Source: Williamsia soli (GTDB lineage: Bacteria; Actinomycetota; Actinomycetes; Mycobacteriales; Mycobacteriaceae). Taken from it: 64,000 nucleotides of DNA. Made by a program: the position numbers and the translations under genes. This document shows, in pieces, positions 16,524-26,580 of the stretch. The notes beneath the pieces were generated by a model. The model worked only from the letters and a program-made list of their open reading frames with translations. It ran no database searches and had not been told where the DNA came from. Every line of letters starts with the position of its first letter. Within the stretch, counting starts at the first letter, position 1. Location of the stretch: positions 248,001 through 312,000 of the forward strand of contig NZ_JAFRDR010000001.1 in assembly GCF_017377795.1 (NCBI RefSeq), read 5' to 3'.

Positions 16524-19283
16524 ATGGGTCCAGGCCACTACCCGAGACCAGATCGACAACCGACCGGATTGGAAAAAGCCCTGATCACCGACGTGACGGA
16601 ACCGAACGCCCAGATCGTCCGCCGAGGCCGCACGACCCTCGAGGACGTTCACCAGATGTTGCGGGACGGATCCTGCTCGGTGCTCTCGCTGGACATCTTC
16701 GACACCATCTTGTGGCGGCGGGTCCCGCGGCCGACCGATCTGTTCGTGTTGCTCGGTGAGCGGCTCCGTCGCGAGGGTGCGTTACCCGACTGGATCGAAC
16801 CCCACGCGTTCCGAACGATGCGGATCACCGCCGAGACCGAGTCGAGGGAACGTCGCGGCAAACTCGGTCCTGAGGTGTCGATCTACGACATCTGGCGCGA
16901 GATGCCCGCCGAGATCCTGCTCCGCGACGACATCGAGTACTACGTCGAGGCCGAGGTCGCCGAAGAGCGCCGGATCCTCGTTCCGGACTTCGACATCGCC
17001 GAGTTGGTGAACACTGCGCACGCTCACTCGGTGCCGATCGTCGTGGTGTCCGACACGTACTTCTTGCAAGAACATCTCGATCGATTCCTGGACCGGCCGC
17101 ATCTGGAGCCGCTCAAGTCCGCGCGATTCTTTCGTTCCCACGAGCACGGGGTCGACAAGGCGCACGGATTGTGGAAGGTCGTGCTCAAAGGTCTCGGAGT
17201 GCGGCCCGGCCAGATCGTCCACATCGGTGACAACAAGCGGCCCGATGTCACCGCGCCCGGCAAGCTGGGCGTGCGCACCGTGCACTTCACGCGGATCACC
17301 GACGACTACGAAGCGATTTTGCGTCGCGAGGGCGCGCCGCTGGAGCCCTTCGGGGTGAGCGCGCCGCACCTCGACGCGACCGAGGGTGACTTCGGGATCA
17401 CGAGTCTGCGAGCGAAGCTGATCGAGAACGCGAACCTCGACGCCGTCGCGCCCGACGTGGCGTGCTCCTGGAGGTACGGCGCGGCTGTTCTCGGCCCGGT
17501 ACTGACAGGTTTCGCCGACTGGGCGGCCCATCGCGCGGCGGAACGTGGCACGAAGGTGCTGTGGTGTCCGATGCGCGAAGGGGAGATGCTGGCAGACCTC
17601 ATCAACAACGCTGCCCGCAGCGCAGGCCTGGATGTGGTTGCGAAACCGATCTGGCTGTCCCGGCACCTGACCTCTGTCGCCGCGTTGGGGGTTCTGGACC
17701 AGGACAGCATTCACACGTTCATGCGCCGCCGACACGGCATGACCATCGGCGGCTTGCTGGCGATCCTGCAGCTGCGCCCAGGAGACGTCCCGGCCCTGGC
17801 CGACCGACTCGGGGTGGTTCTCGACAACGGCATCATCGCCGACGACGTCGCGGCGGCGCTGGTGGAGACGCCGCATCTGCGCAATCGGATCGCGACGACC
17901 GCGACCGCGACGCGCGAACGTCTGCTCGCGCACCTGCGTACTGCCGGCGCCCTCGACAGCGACGACCTGACGATCGTGGACCTCGGGTGGGGCGCGACCA
18001 TCCAGAGCCAGCTCGGGGTCGCCCTCGGCCTTGCCGGGGTGCCGATCAAGCCCGCCGGGTTGTACCTTGCCACGGACAAGCGCAGCACGAAGGTGATGTT
18101 GCGGGGTCTGCGGGTCGAGGGCTACCTCGGTTCGGCAGGAGAACCCGTCGGAGTCGTCGGAGCCGTCACCCGGAGCCCGGAGATACTGGAGCAGGGTGTG
18201 AGCAGCCTGTGCGGATCGCTGCTCGACTTCACCCCCGAGGGGGATCCGATCCTGGCGCCGATCGCGGGTTCGGCCGAACAGAACCACGCACGGCGAGCGC
18301 TGCACCAGGGTGTGCACGCGTTCCAGGACGAATGGCTTCGCTATGCGGGCGACTCCGACCTGTGGCCGGCGTTCAACGGTGGCGAGGTGCCGCTGCTGGG
18401 CAACATCGTGGCCTCGTCCATCACCGCCCCGACCCCTGACGAAGCCGCCGTGTTCGGCGCCTGGGAACACGAAGACAATTTCGGCTCCGACCTCGTCAGT
18501 CACGTGATCCCGGTCAAGTTGCTACCGGCGGTCCGCTACATGTCGCCCGGCGACCTCGACGACCTCGGGATGCGCGACGCCTTCTGGCCCCAGGTGCTGG
18601 CCGCAGCCGACCCGCGCCTCGCTTCGGCCGCCGATGCTGTGCGCACGGGTGCTCTGCCGGCATCGGTGTTCGAACCCGATGAGCCGCAGAGCGAAACGGT
18701 CTTGCGCTTCCGGACCGGCGACGGGAAATGGCACGATGGTCCCAAGGTGCCCCTGCGGATCAACCGGAACGGACTGTCGTTCGCGCGCTTGAACTTCGAG
18801 GCCTTCGACGCGACGGACGTGTCGCTCGCCATCCCCGGTCGACCCGCGCTGGTACGTCTCGACTGGATCGAGGCGACGGTGACCGCCGGCGGGCACCGGC
18901 ACCCGACTCCGCTGCGCTGGGAGCAGCCCCAGGACTTCGCAGGACTCGTGTACGCCGAATCAGCCTGGCTCGGCGGTAATCTCGTCGAATTCCATGCACC
19001 GCATTCGGCGCTGTGGCTGTCGCTCGTCGATCGTGCCGGCGCACCGGTGAGTTCGGCTCAGATCACCATCGCGTTCGCGGTGCTGCCGCAGTCGTTGTCG
19101 GGACTCTCCCACCGGGCGCCCGCGGCACCTAGACTCACGAGACTGACTGCGCGGGCCAAGGCCGAGTATCGGTCGGGGGGCCCACTGGCTCTGGCGGCCG
19201 GTGTGGCGCGCATCGTCGGACGGGCCGGTGCCCCGGTGGCTCCTCCGGACGACGATGAGAAGAAAGACAGAGATGAAGACTGA
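16524..19283 (+). CDS. Large HAD-superfamily protein (919 aa), likely glycan or envelope related
   Basis: A HAD phosphatase domain occupies about residues 50-270: motif I LSLDIFDTILWRR, motif II VVVSDTYF, and motif IV HIGDNKRPDVTAPG. The remaining 650 residues include GLRVEGYLGSAGEP and DLTIVDLGWGATIQSQLG but match no family I can name. Similar HAD proteins occur in polysaccharide and teichoic-acid-type clusters, often next to glycosyltransferases, as here. No signal peptide or clear membrane segment. The start is uncertain (ATG 16524 has only GGGG upstream; a GTG at 16593 is possible). The 3' end overlaps the methyltransferase gene by 11 bases, so they are one transcript. Confidence 0.75.
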   Translation: MGPGHYPRPDRQPTGLEKALITDVTEPNAQIVRRGRTTLEDVHQMLRDGSCSVLSLDIFDTILWRRVPRPTDLFVLLGERLRREGALPDWIEPHAFRTMRITAETESRERRGKLGPEVSIYDIWREMPAEILLRDDIEYYVEAEVAEERRILVPDFDIAELVNTAHAHSVPIVVVSDTYFLQEHLDRFLDRPHLEPLKSARFFRSHEHGVDKAHGLWKVVLKGLGVRPGQIVHIGDNKRPDVTAPGKLGVRTVHFTRITDDYEAILRREGAPLEPFGVSAPHLDATEGDFGITSLRAKLIENANLDAVAPDVACSWRYGAAVLGPVLTGFADWAAHRAAERGTKVLWCPMREGEMLADLINNAARSAGLDVVAKPIWLSRHLTSVAALGVLDQDSIHTFMRRRHGMTIGGLLAILQLRPGDVPALADRLGVVLDNGIIADDVAAALVETPHLRNRIATTATATRERLLAHLRTAGALDSDDLTIVDLGWGATIQSQLGVALGLAGVPIKPAGLYLATDKRSTKVMLRGLRVEGYLGSAGEPVGVVGAVTRSPEILEQGVSSLCGSLLDFTPEGDPILAPIAGSAEQNHARRALHQGVHAFQDEWLRYAGDSDLWPAFNGGEVPLLGNIVASSITAPTPDEAAVFGAWEHEDNFGSDLVSHVIPVKLLPAVRYMSPGDLDDLGMRDAFWPQVLAAADPRLASAADAVRTGALPASVFEPDEPQSETVLRFRTGDGKWHDGPKVPLRINRNGLSFARLNFEAFDATDVSLAIPGRPALVRLDWIEATVTAGGHRHPTPLRWEQPQDFAGLVYAESAWLGGNLVEFHAPHSALWLSLVDRAGAPVSSAQITIAFAVLPQSLSGLSHRAPAAPRLTRLTARAKAEYRSGGPLALAAGVARIVGRAGAPVAPPDDDEKKDRDED

Positions 19284-20331
19284 GTTCGGGGATCGGAACG
19301 ACCCGCATGTGCAAGCGCGCGCCGCTCGGCAGGCGCCGTTGCTCCTGCACTCCCTGACGTTGTTCTCCGAGGTGATCGGACGGATCTTTGCCGCGGCCGG
19401 GCCGCGGACCGTGGTCGAGGTCGGGGTCGAGTCGGGTGGCGCGAGTTCGATCTACCTCGACCACGGAGCCGATGCGGTCTACTGCGTCGAGCCGGTTCCG
19501 ACCGATGAGATGCGCACGACCCTGGGGGACAAACCCGATTTGCATCTGGTCGAAGGGTTCTCGCCGGCTGTTCTGGCCGAGATCCCGCTCGGCGACGTCT
19601 ATGTCGTCGATGGCGACCACAATTACGTCACCGTGCGCGGCGAGCTCGATTGGATCCTGGCTAACGCCCCCGATGCTGTGGTGATCCTGCACGACCTGCT
19701 GTGGCCGTGGGGTCGGCGGGATCTGTACTACAACGCCGCAGGACTCGACCCGGCAGATGTCCATGACCACGGCGCCGAGGGTCCGACCGTCTGGCACGAC
19801 GACGTCACCGCTGCCGGGTTCGTCGGCCTCGGACAGTTCACCGCCGCGGTGGACGCCGGCGGGGAACGCAACGGGGTGCTGACGGCGATCGAGGACGCCC
19901 TCGGGGCCCATCCGGCGGGTGGGCACGAGTTGGCTTTGGTGCCCGCCGTTTTCGGTCTCGGGGTGATCTACCCGACCACCGATGTGGACAAGGCGGAAAG
20001 AATTCGCGCGGCGCTCGAACCGTACGACGGATCGCCGTTGCTGGCGGCGATGGAGAACAATCGGATCGCGCTGTATACGAGGGTGCTCGCCATGCAGTAC
20101 GAGATGGCCGCAGGTGCGATCGATCGCGATGATCTGGCGTATCGGGTGGGACAGCTGAGCGCCGAGCTGCAGCAGCAACGTGACGAGACGGACCGGCTCA
20201 TCCGATCCCACCAGCATGAACTCGAAGCCCTACGGGCGAACCCGCCGATCTCGATCCGGAACGTGGGTGGCCGGGCAGTGCGTAAGGCCGGCCGCACAGT
20301 GCGGGGCCTACGCGGCAGGGTCCGGCGGTAG
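19273..20331 (+). CDS. Class I SAM-dependent methyltransferase with coiled-coil tail
   Basis: 352 residues; ATG at 19273 inside the end of the HAD gene. The SAM-binding motif I is TVVEVGVESGGASSIYL, followed by the acidic residue in CVEPVP and VYVVDGDHNY, a pattern of the Methyltransf_24 group found in glycan and cephalosporin-hydroxylase-like proteins. The last 70 residues are heptad-like (LSAELQQQRDETDRLI) and end in an Arg-rich basic tail that could bind membrane or nucleic acid. It may methylate a sugar of an envelope polymer; this is inference from the HAD and GlfT2 neighbours. Confidence 0.78.
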   Translation: MKTEFGDRNDPHVQARAARQAPLLLHSLTLFSEVIGRIFAAAGPRTVVEVGVESGGASSIYLDHGADAVYCVEPVPTDEMRTTLGDKPDLHLVEGFSPAVLAEIPLGDVYVVDGDHNYVTVRGELDWILANAPDAVVILHDLLWPWGRRDLYYNAAGLDPADVHDHGAEGPTVWHDDVTAAGFVGLGQFTAAVDAGGERNGVLTAIEDALGAHPAGGHELALVPAVFGLGVIYPTTDVDKAERIRAALEPYDGSPLLAAMENNRIALYTRVLAMQYEMAAGAIDRDDLAYRVGQLSAELQQQRDETDRLIRSHQHELEALRANPPISIRNVGGRAVRKAGRTVRGLRGRVRR

Positions 20332-20334
20332 GTC

Positions 20335-22191
20335 TCATTCGGTGGTGAACAGGCGCTGCCAGTTCACCGGGCTGGTCAGCGCAGGCAGCGCGGCCCGATA
20401 GGCCTCCTGTACGTTTGCGGCGTCCGCGCGGAAGAACTTGCGTACCTTGAGGTTTCGTGCCCCGAGTGTGCGGGCGGCGCCGGTGTCGCGGGTGCGCAGT
20501 CGCACGCCGTTGCCGGATGCGTCGGCCACCACCACCTGATCGAACAGGGAAACATGCCACCAGTGGGCATCCGTCGGGGGAATGGCCACACACCCTCGCA
20601 CCACCCGCCCGGTGAGCTGAGTTGCCGCACGTTTGGCGAGCACCACGTCGAAACGATCCTTGGCGGGTTCGAATCCGGCGGGATGTACGGGCAACTCACG
20701 GTAATTCACCCCGGGGACGTCGGCCTCGTGATGCATCACCGTCTCACCGAACGCGGCGCGTTCGCGGCGGATGTCCACCAGCGCCTTCCGGCCACCGTCG
20801 GCGAGGACGCCAGGTCCGGCGAGGAAATCCTCGATACCCCGAATCATCGTGTACGCCAACCCATATTGCATCGCCACGATGTACTGCGAGATCTCACGGA
20901 ACATGCGGGTACTCAACGACTTGACGTCGAGGTCGCTGTGCAGCGCCGCGGTGATCAGTGAATTCCGGATGCTGAAGTACATCGTCCAGTCGTCGTTGTC
21001 CTTACGGGAGAAGTCCATGTGCCACACCGCAGCTCCCGGCAAGGTGACGGTCTGGACGCCGGTGGTCTCGGCGGCCCGGATGCCGTATTCGATGTCGTCC
21101 CACTGGAAGAACATCGGAAGGGGCAGCCCGAGTGTCGAGATGACCTCCGCCGGTAGCAGGCACGTCCACCACCCGTTGTAGCCGGCGTCGGCCGGCCGGT
21201 CCTGGCGCTGGGTCAGCATGTCCGCGTCGTGCAACGCGTTTTTCGCCCACCGGCCGGCCCTGAGCGTGTGCAGGTCCGCGTACTCCGCGCCGACGTGCAG
21301 CCGCGTCGGATTCATCAGGTAGAGCATCTGGGCTCCGACGATTGTCGGATGAGGGGTCACACCTGCGAAAGCGGCCAGGCGCAACGGGGTCTCGGGTTCG
21401 CAGCGGATGTCGTCATCCATCAGGATGAGATCGAGATCCTCCTCGTGCGCGATGGCCTCGGATATGCCGCGGGTGAAGCCGCCCGCGCCGCCGAGATTGG
21501 GCTGCCGGATGTATGTGAGGCGCTCGCCGAGAGCGGCGGACGTCTGATCGAAGCCGGGTTGCTCGCAGACCAGATCGTCGCCCTGATCGACGACGTACAC
21601 CGCGGTCAGGCGCTCGCGCGTCGATTGATCCGACGCCAGCGCCGTCAGGGTGGCGACACAGTCGGCGGGTCGATTGAAGGTGCAGATCGCCACCGCCGCG
21701 GCCCGGACCCGATGCGGAGCCATCGTCGACCACACCCCTTCATCGATGGTGAGGTCACCGTCATCGGCGATGAAACTCACCCATACCGAACCGCCGCCGG
21801 AGTACCTGTCGAGGGGCACCGTGCACGTCGCCGCGCCGGCGCCCGCCAACTCCAGCCGCGACACGACGTGGACCTGTCCGTCGCCGTCGCAGCCGTGAAC
21901 GACCGCATGGGCACGGCCGGCGGTTGCGAAGTCGAATGCCAGGTCGACGCTCGTAACCGTCGTCCACCGCTGGAAGTAGGCGGCGGGCACGCGTCCGAAG
22001 TAGGTGTCGGTGTCGACGGTGGCCCCGTGGCGGGCATGCACCGCGGTCCGGGTGCGATCGCCGCCTCCGTCGATGGTGGCGTAGAGGTCGGCGTCGGTGT
22101 CCGGCGTCGGTCCGGCGAAGAGCACACGCTGCAACACCAGCGGTGTGTGACCTGGGCAGAGCTGCGCAGCGGTCTCGGCGCGATCGTTCAT
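20335..22191 (-). CDS. GlfT2-like galactofuranosyltransferase
   Basis: 618 residues, close to the 637 of mycobacterial GlfT2. Order: N-terminal beta-barrel (1-150), GT-A domain with AVAICTFNRPADC at about 168, the metal-binding acidic triad in LILMDDDIRCEP, the acceptor/base region FFQWDDIEYGIRAAE and AVWHMDFSRKDNDDW, and a C-terminal helical region. GlfT2 polymerises the galactan of arabinogalactan from UDP-galactofuranose at the inner membrane face. In relatives the main glfT2 sits in the arabinogalactan locus; this copy lies by HAD and methyltransferase genes, so it is probably a paralogue making another galactofuran. Convergent with the methyltransferase, 3 bases apart. Confidence 0.85.
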   Translation of the reverse strand: MNDRAETAAQLCPGHTPLVLQRVLFAGPTPDTDADLYATIDGGGDRTRTAVHARHGATVDTDTYFGRVPAAYFQRWTTVTSVDLAFDFATAGRAHAVVHGCDGDGQVHVVSRLELAGAGAATCTVPLDRYSGGGSVWVSFIADDGDLTIDEGVWSTMAPHRVRAAAVAICTFNRPADCVATLTALASDQSTRERLTAVYVVDQGDDLVCEQPGFDQTSAALGERLTYIRQPNLGGAGGFTRGISEAIAHEEDLDLILMDDDIRCEPETPLRLAAFAGVTPHPTIVGAQMLYLMNPTRLHVGAEYADLHTLRAGRWAKNALHDADMLTQRQDRPADAGYNGWWTCLLPAEVISTLGLPLPMFFQWDDIEYGIRAAETTGVQTVTLPGAAVWHMDFSRKDNDDWTMYFSIRNSLITAALHSDLDVKSLSTRMFREISQYIVAMQYGLAYTMIRGIEDFLAGPGVLADGGRKALVDIRRERAAFGETVMHHEADVPGVNYRELPVHPAGFEPAKDRFDVVLAKRAATQLTGRVVRGCVAIPPTDAHWWHVSLFDQVVVADASGNGVRLRTRDTGAARTLGARNLKVRKFFRADAANVQEAYRAALPALTSPVNWQRLFTTE

Positions 22192-22244
22192 ACCGCCATC
22201 CTGCTACAGGTCGACCAGCGCCGACGCCGGGTGGGTGCGGAGTG

Positions 22245-23906
22245 TCAGCGCTCGAGCCAGTGCGTCGCGCTCAGTGGCCGGGCGGCGGCGACCGCTTCGT
22301 GATCGCACGCGAACCCGACCGTCCATCGACCACCCTCGAGTTCGACGGCACCGAGGGTCATCGGGGTCGGCAGCGCGGTGAGGAAATCCCCGAGAGCGGC
22401 GGGCGACAGTGTCCACAGCTCACCCCTGATCGAGGTCCCGGCAGCGGTGTCGCGGACCAGCCCCGGTTTCGCGGGTTCGGTGTCGAGTGCGACCAGCCGA
22501 TAGGCCGCAGCTGTCGCGGCGTTCCCGTTCCACCGGGCGCCGCGGTCGGTCAGCTGGTGCATCAGCGGTTGTCCCCGCAAGTGCGCACCGACGACGAACA
22601 CCTCGGTGGTCGCGGCCCCCGCGAGCTCGGGCCAGGAGGGTCCTTCGGCAGCCGCCACGGTGCCGATCCGGCCGGCGATGTCGAGTGCGATGGCGTCGTC
22701 GTGGTCGCGACAGACCACAGTCACCCCGAATTGGGCCGCGCTGCCGTCGGTATCGTCGACGATCCCGGCCGGGACAGCCACAGCGCAGAGGTCGAAGAGA
22801 TTGCAGAAGTTGGTGTACGTCCCCATTGCCGCGTTGACGCCGATCGGGTCGGCGGCGACCTGATCGAGGGTCGGGTGCATCGGTGCGGTGGGGACGAGCA
22901 GGGCGTCGGCGTCACCGAGCGCGGCCAATGCACGCATTCGGAGTTGCTCCACCCGCCGACGGTCGGCAAGCAATTCGACCGCGCTGAAGCGATCGGCCGC
23001 ACCGATGATTGCTGCCACGGTCGGGTCGAGAACGGTGGATTCTGTTGCAGCCGAGATGAACTCGCCGACCGCCTCGAACCGTTCGGCGACGAGCGCGCCC
23101 TCGTAGAGAAGCTTGGCCGCGGCCAGGAAGTCGGAGATGTCGATCCGCTTGATCCGGACGCCCGCGGATTCAGCCTGCTCGATGGCGGCTTCGAACGCGT
23201 CCTGCCACCGCTCGTCCAGGGCGGGTAACTGGGCGGGGACGGCGACCACCGGACTGTCCGGAGCGGCGAACTTCACCGCGGTGCCCCAGTTCTCGGCGCC
23301 GGCCATCGATCCCATCGCGCGGTTGGCGAGGTCGAGATCGCGGGCGAGGATGGTGACGCAGTCGTAGCTCGCGCACGCCGGGACCACACCGGCCGTACTG
23401 ACCACACCCAACGTGGGTTTGATGCCCACGATGCCCTGCAGCCCGGCGGGTACCCGCCCGGACCCGGCGGTGTCGGTGCCGATGGCGATGTCGGCGAACC
23501 CCAGTGCGACAGCGACCGCAGAACCCGAACTCGAACCACCGGAGATGCGCTCGGGCCGTCGCGAATCACGCACTGCGCCGTACGGGCTGCGGGTGCCGAC
23601 GAGCCCGGTTGCGAACTGGTCGAGGTTGGTCTTGCCGATCACCACCGCACCTGCCGAACGCAGGGCTGCCACTGCGGCGGCGTCTCGCTCGGGTACGTAG
23701 GCGAAGCCGGGGCAAGCAGCCGTCGTCGGCAGCCCCGCGACGTCGACGTTGTCCTTGACCGCCAGCACCACACCGGCCAGGGCGCCTCCGGCGGCCACCG
23801 AGGCCGCGTGCTCCCGCTCGACGTCTGTCCGCTCGCGCAAGGTGATGAACACCTCGGGTCGATCGGCCGCGTCGATGAGGTCGTAGATGTCAGCAATCCG
23901 GCTCAT
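22245..23906 (-). CDS. atzF: Allophanate hydrolase
   Basis: 553 residues. The start at 23906 overlaps the stop of the preceding gene (ATGA). N-terminal amidase-signature domain with Lys of the triad in AVKDNVDV (about 51), the GGSSSGSA segment near 124-130, and the likely nucleophile in GTDTAGSGR (about 149). The C-terminal domain (about 430-553), including VGAHLRGQPLMHQL, is the one special to allophanate hydrolases, which distinguishes it from plain amidases. It splits allophanate to 2 ammonia and 2 CO2. It is the last gene of the operon that starts with the permease at 29034. Confidence 0.9.
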   Translation of the reverse strand: MSRIADIYDLIDAADRPEVFITLRERTDVEREHAASVAAGGALAGVVLAVKDNVDVAGLPTTAACPGFAYVPERDAAAVAALRSAGAVVIGKTNLDQFATGLVGTRSPYGAVRDSRRPERISGGSSSGSAVAVALGFADIAIGTDTAGSGRVPAGLQGIVGIKPTLGVVSTAGVVPACASYDCVTILARDLDLANRAMGSMAGAENWGTAVKFAAPDSPVVAVPAQLPALDERWQDAFEAAIEQAESAGVRIKRIDISDFLAAAKLLYEGALVAERFEAVGEFISAATESTVLDPTVAAIIGAADRFSAVELLADRRRVEQLRMRALAALGDADALLVPTAPMHPTLDQVAADPIGVNAAMGTYTNFCNLFDLCAVAVPAGIVDDTDGSAAQFGVTVVCRDHDDAIALDIAGRIGTVAAAEGPSWPELAGAATTEVFVVGAHLRGQPLMHQLTDRGARWNGNAATAAAYRLVALDTEPAKPGLVRDTAAGTSIRGELWTLSPAALGDFLTALPTPMTLGAVELEGGRWTVGFACDHEAVAAARPLSATHWLER

Positions 23907-25906
23907 GCCACTTTTCCTGTCTTGGTGGCGAACTCGCCACCATCGGACCAACGTTGCCGTTCGATTGCCCTGGCGGCCTCCATCGCGGAGCGATCTGCGG
24001 TGATGGCGCCGGCATTGTCGTCGAGGAACCGCTGGTGTTCGGCGAGCGAGAACGTGCCGTCGCTGATCTCCACTGTGCCACGCCCCGCGGCCATGTCGGC
24101 TCGTAGGTCGAGGAGTTCATCGGCGCTGACCGGGTACCAGCTGATCTTGTCGAAGAAGCGGAGCAGCCAGGGATGTTCGGGTTCGAACCCGGCGGCCCGA
24201 AGTGGATGCCGGTGGTTCCAGACCTGGGTGGTACGTCCGACGAACTGGTAACCGCCCGGACCCTCCATCCCATAGATGCACATGTACGCACCTCCGATGC
24301 CGACCGCGTTCTCCGGTGTCCAGGTGCGGGCGGGGTTGTACTTGGTGGTGATCAGTCGATGACGTGGGTCGAGCGGGACGGCCACGGGCGCACCGAGATA
24401 CACGTCACCGAGACCGAGCACGAGGTATTCGGCGTCGTAGACGATCCGGTGCACGTCGTCAACCGAGTCGAGGCCGTTCATCCGGCGGATGAACTCGATG
24501 TTCCAGGGACACCAGGGCGCATCCGAGCGGACGCCGAGCATGTATCGCTCGATCGCCTCGCGGGTGGCCGGATCGTCCCAGGACAGCGGTAGATGCACAG
24601 TTCGACTCGGTACGACCAGCTCTGAGGCCGACGGCAGCTGGGCTTCGCATTCGGTCAGCCACGCGAGCAGCGTCGACTGTCGCATCACGGTGGGGTCGAC
24701 CTTGACCTGCAGGGACCGGATGCCGGGGGTGAGGGTGATCAGGCCGGGCGGGCGTTCGGCGTCGATTCGTTCGGCAAGCGCATGAACCCTGGCGCGCAGC
24801 GCCAGATCCAGGCTCATGTCGCCGTACTCGACGAGGATGTTGTCGTCGCCGCTGCGACGGTAGGTCACCTTGGTGGTGCCGTCGGCCGTCGTCGATCCAC
24901 CCAGGACCCCGTCGTCGAGGTCGGTGCCTGCGGAGATGACGGTGCTGAACCCGGCCCGCCGGTGCGCGCCGAAGCTCGCAACGCTGGCGACCTCGGCCGC
25001 GCGGACCGGGACGAACTGCACCGTGTCCCCGGGCTTGAGCTGTCCGAGCTTCCAACGCTCCGCGGTGGTGACGGTCACCGGGCACACGAATCCTCCGAGA
25101 CTCGGACCGTCCGGCCCGAGCAGGATGGGGGTGTCGCCGGTGAAGTCCAGTGCACCAACCGAATACGCGGTGTCGTGGATGTTCGATGGGTGCAGGCCCG
25201 CCTCGCCGCCGTCGTTGCGTGCCCATCGTGGCTGCGGCCCCACGAGTCGAACTCCGGTGCGGTCGGAGTTGAAATGTACCTCGTAGGGGGTGTTGTAGAG
25301 ATCGTCGATGTCCTCGGGCGTGAAGAATTCGGGGGCGCTGTGCGGCCCGACGGTCACGGCGAGGTGCCAATTGTTGGTCAGTGCGGGCTTCTCGTCGCCG
25401 AGGATGCGGCGGGCCACTCCGGCCGGAACTGCCGAAGCGGTCGCAAGGGTGTCACCGTCGGTCAGGGCGCGACCGTCTTTGCCTCCGAACTTACCGAGAG
25501 TGAACGTCGATCGGCTCTCGAGATAGAGCTCGGCGTCGACGCCCCCTGCAACGGCGACGTAGACGCGCATCCCGACGACGCCGACCGCGCCGATGTCGAG
25601 GATCTCTCCGGCTTTGAGGGTGATCGGAACCCATTGCGGCACAGACTTACCGGAGACGGTCAGTGAGACGGGCGCGCCGGTGACCGCGACGACGGTGTCG
25701 GCGTCGAACTGCAGTTGCGGACCCACCAGGGTGCACTCCAGACCGGGTGCACCTTCGGCGTTGCCGACCGCGATGTTCGCCAGCCGGAACGACAGGTCGT
25801 CCATCGGCCCTGACGGCGGGACGCCGACGTGCCAGTAACGGATGCGACCGGGCCAATCCTGGATGGTGGTCTGCGGGCCCGCCCGCAGGATCGAGATCAT
25901 GGACAT
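23903..25906 (-). CDS. Stand-alone carboxyltransferase half of a urea/guanidine carboxylase
   Basis: 667 residues. The first part (about 1-310) is the AHS2/KipA domain, beginning with TTIQDWPGRIRYWHVG and PPSGPMDDLSFRLAN; the second (about 335-560) is AHS1/KipI, with DDNILVEYGDMSLDL and VYLGAPVAVPLDPRHRL. This equals the central carboxyltransferase of bacterial urea or guanidine carboxylases, normally about 1200 residues. The N-terminal biotin carboxylase and the C-terminal biotin carrier with its MKM motif are absent, and the preceding gene ends 6 bases before this one, so they are not lost by frameshift nearby. It may work with a carboxylase subunit from elsewhere, or act like the biotin-free PxpBC/KipIA oxoprolinases. 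Confidence 0.85.
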   Translation of the reverse strand: MSMISILRAGPQTTIQDWPGRIRYWHVGVPPSGPMDDLSFRLANIAVGNAEGAPGLECTLVGPQLQFDADTVVAVTGAPVSLTVSGKSVPQWVPITLKAGEILDIGAVGVVGMRVYVAVAGGVDAELYLESRSTFTLGKFGGKDGRALTDGDTLATASAVPAGVARRILGDEKPALTNNWHLAVTVGPHSAPEFFTPEDIDDLYNTPYEVHFNSDRTGVRLVGPQPRWARNDGGEAGLHPSNIHDTAYSVGALDFTGDTPILLGPDGPSLGGFVCPVTVTTAERWKLGQLKPGDTVQFVPVRAAEVASVASFGAHRRAGFSTVISAGTDLDDGVLGGSTTADGTTKVTYRRSGDDNILVEYGDMSLDLALRARVHALAERIDAERPPGLITLTPGIRSLQVKVDPTVMRQSTLLAWLTECEAQLPSASELVVPSRTVHLPLSWDDPATREAIERYMLGVRSDAPWCPWNIEFIRRMNGLDSVDDVHRIVYDAEYLVLGLGDVYLGAPVAVPLDPRHRLITTKYNPARTWTPENAVGIGGAYMCIYGMEGPGGYQFVGRTTQVWNHRHPLRAAGFEPEHPWLLRFFDKISWYPVSADELLDLRADMAAGRGTVEISDGTFSLAEHQRFLDDNAGAITADRSAMEAARAIERQRWSDGGEFATKTGKVA

Positions 25907-25911
25907 GGTGA

Positions 25912-26580
25912 TCAGGCCTCGCTCACGCCGGGCCGGGTCACGATGACCCGTACCGCGGTGGGGTCGAAACCGTTGCAGGGGTTGTTGATCTGCGGGCAGT
26001 TGGAGATGAGGACCAGCGTGTCCACCTCGGCTCGCAGCGCCAGGCGTTTGCCGGGTGCGGACAGTCCGTCGACGATGCCGAGGGAACCGTCAGCGTCGAC
26101 GGGCACGTTCATGAAGAAGTTGACGTTTCCGACCATGTCGGCCTTGCCCAGGCCGTGCGGGACGCCGCCGATGAGGAAGTTCTCCACACACGCGTGCTGG
26201 TGTTTGGTGTGGTGGCCGTACCGCAGCGTGTTCGACTCCTGTGAGCACGCACCACCGAGAGTGTCGTGGTTGCCCACCTCGTCGGCCACGATCGTCATCA
26301 GCGGGGACGAATCCTGATCCCGGATCACCGATCCGGTGGTCAGGAATATGTTGCCCTGGGCGGCGATGGTCGCCTGTGCCGAATAGCGGATCGAGTGATC
26401 GCGGCCGCCGAAGAACAGGGTGTCGACGGCCTGGTTGCCGTACAGATCGACGATCGTGAGGACGTCTCCGGCCGCGACGACGCCGGACCACGGGGCACGC
26501 TCACCGATCTCGTGGTCTCCGATCACCTCACCGGCCACCAGTGCCAGTTCTACGGCCGAAGCGGTTGTAGCCGTGCTCAT
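25912..26580 (-). CDS. DUF1989 protein UAAP2 (carboxyguanidine deiminase subunit)
   Basis: 222 residues; ATG at 26580 overlaps the previous stop (ATGA). A DUF1989 protein of the 'urea amidolyase-associated 2' type: APWSGVV near 30, VDLYGNQAVDTLFF, the probable metal-site segment TLGGACSQESN and HACVENFLIGG, and SNCPQINNPCNGFDP at the end. The pair of DUF1989 proteins beside carboxylase and allophanate hydrolase was shown in other bacteria to form carboxyguanidine deiminase (CgdAB), converting carboxyguanidine to allophanate plus ammonia. The genetic context here supports the same step. Confidence 0.88.
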   Translation of the reverse strand: MSTATTASAVELALVAGEVIGDHEIGERAPWSGVVAAGDVLTIVDLYGNQAVDTLFFGGRDHSIRYSAQATIAAQGNIFLTTGSVIRDQDSSPLMTIVADEVGNHDTLGGACSQESNTLRYGHHTKHQHACVENFLIGGVPHGLGKADMVGNVNFFMNVPVDADGSLGIVDGLSAPGKRLALRAEVDTLVLISNCPQINNPCNGFDPTAVRVIVTRPGVSEA

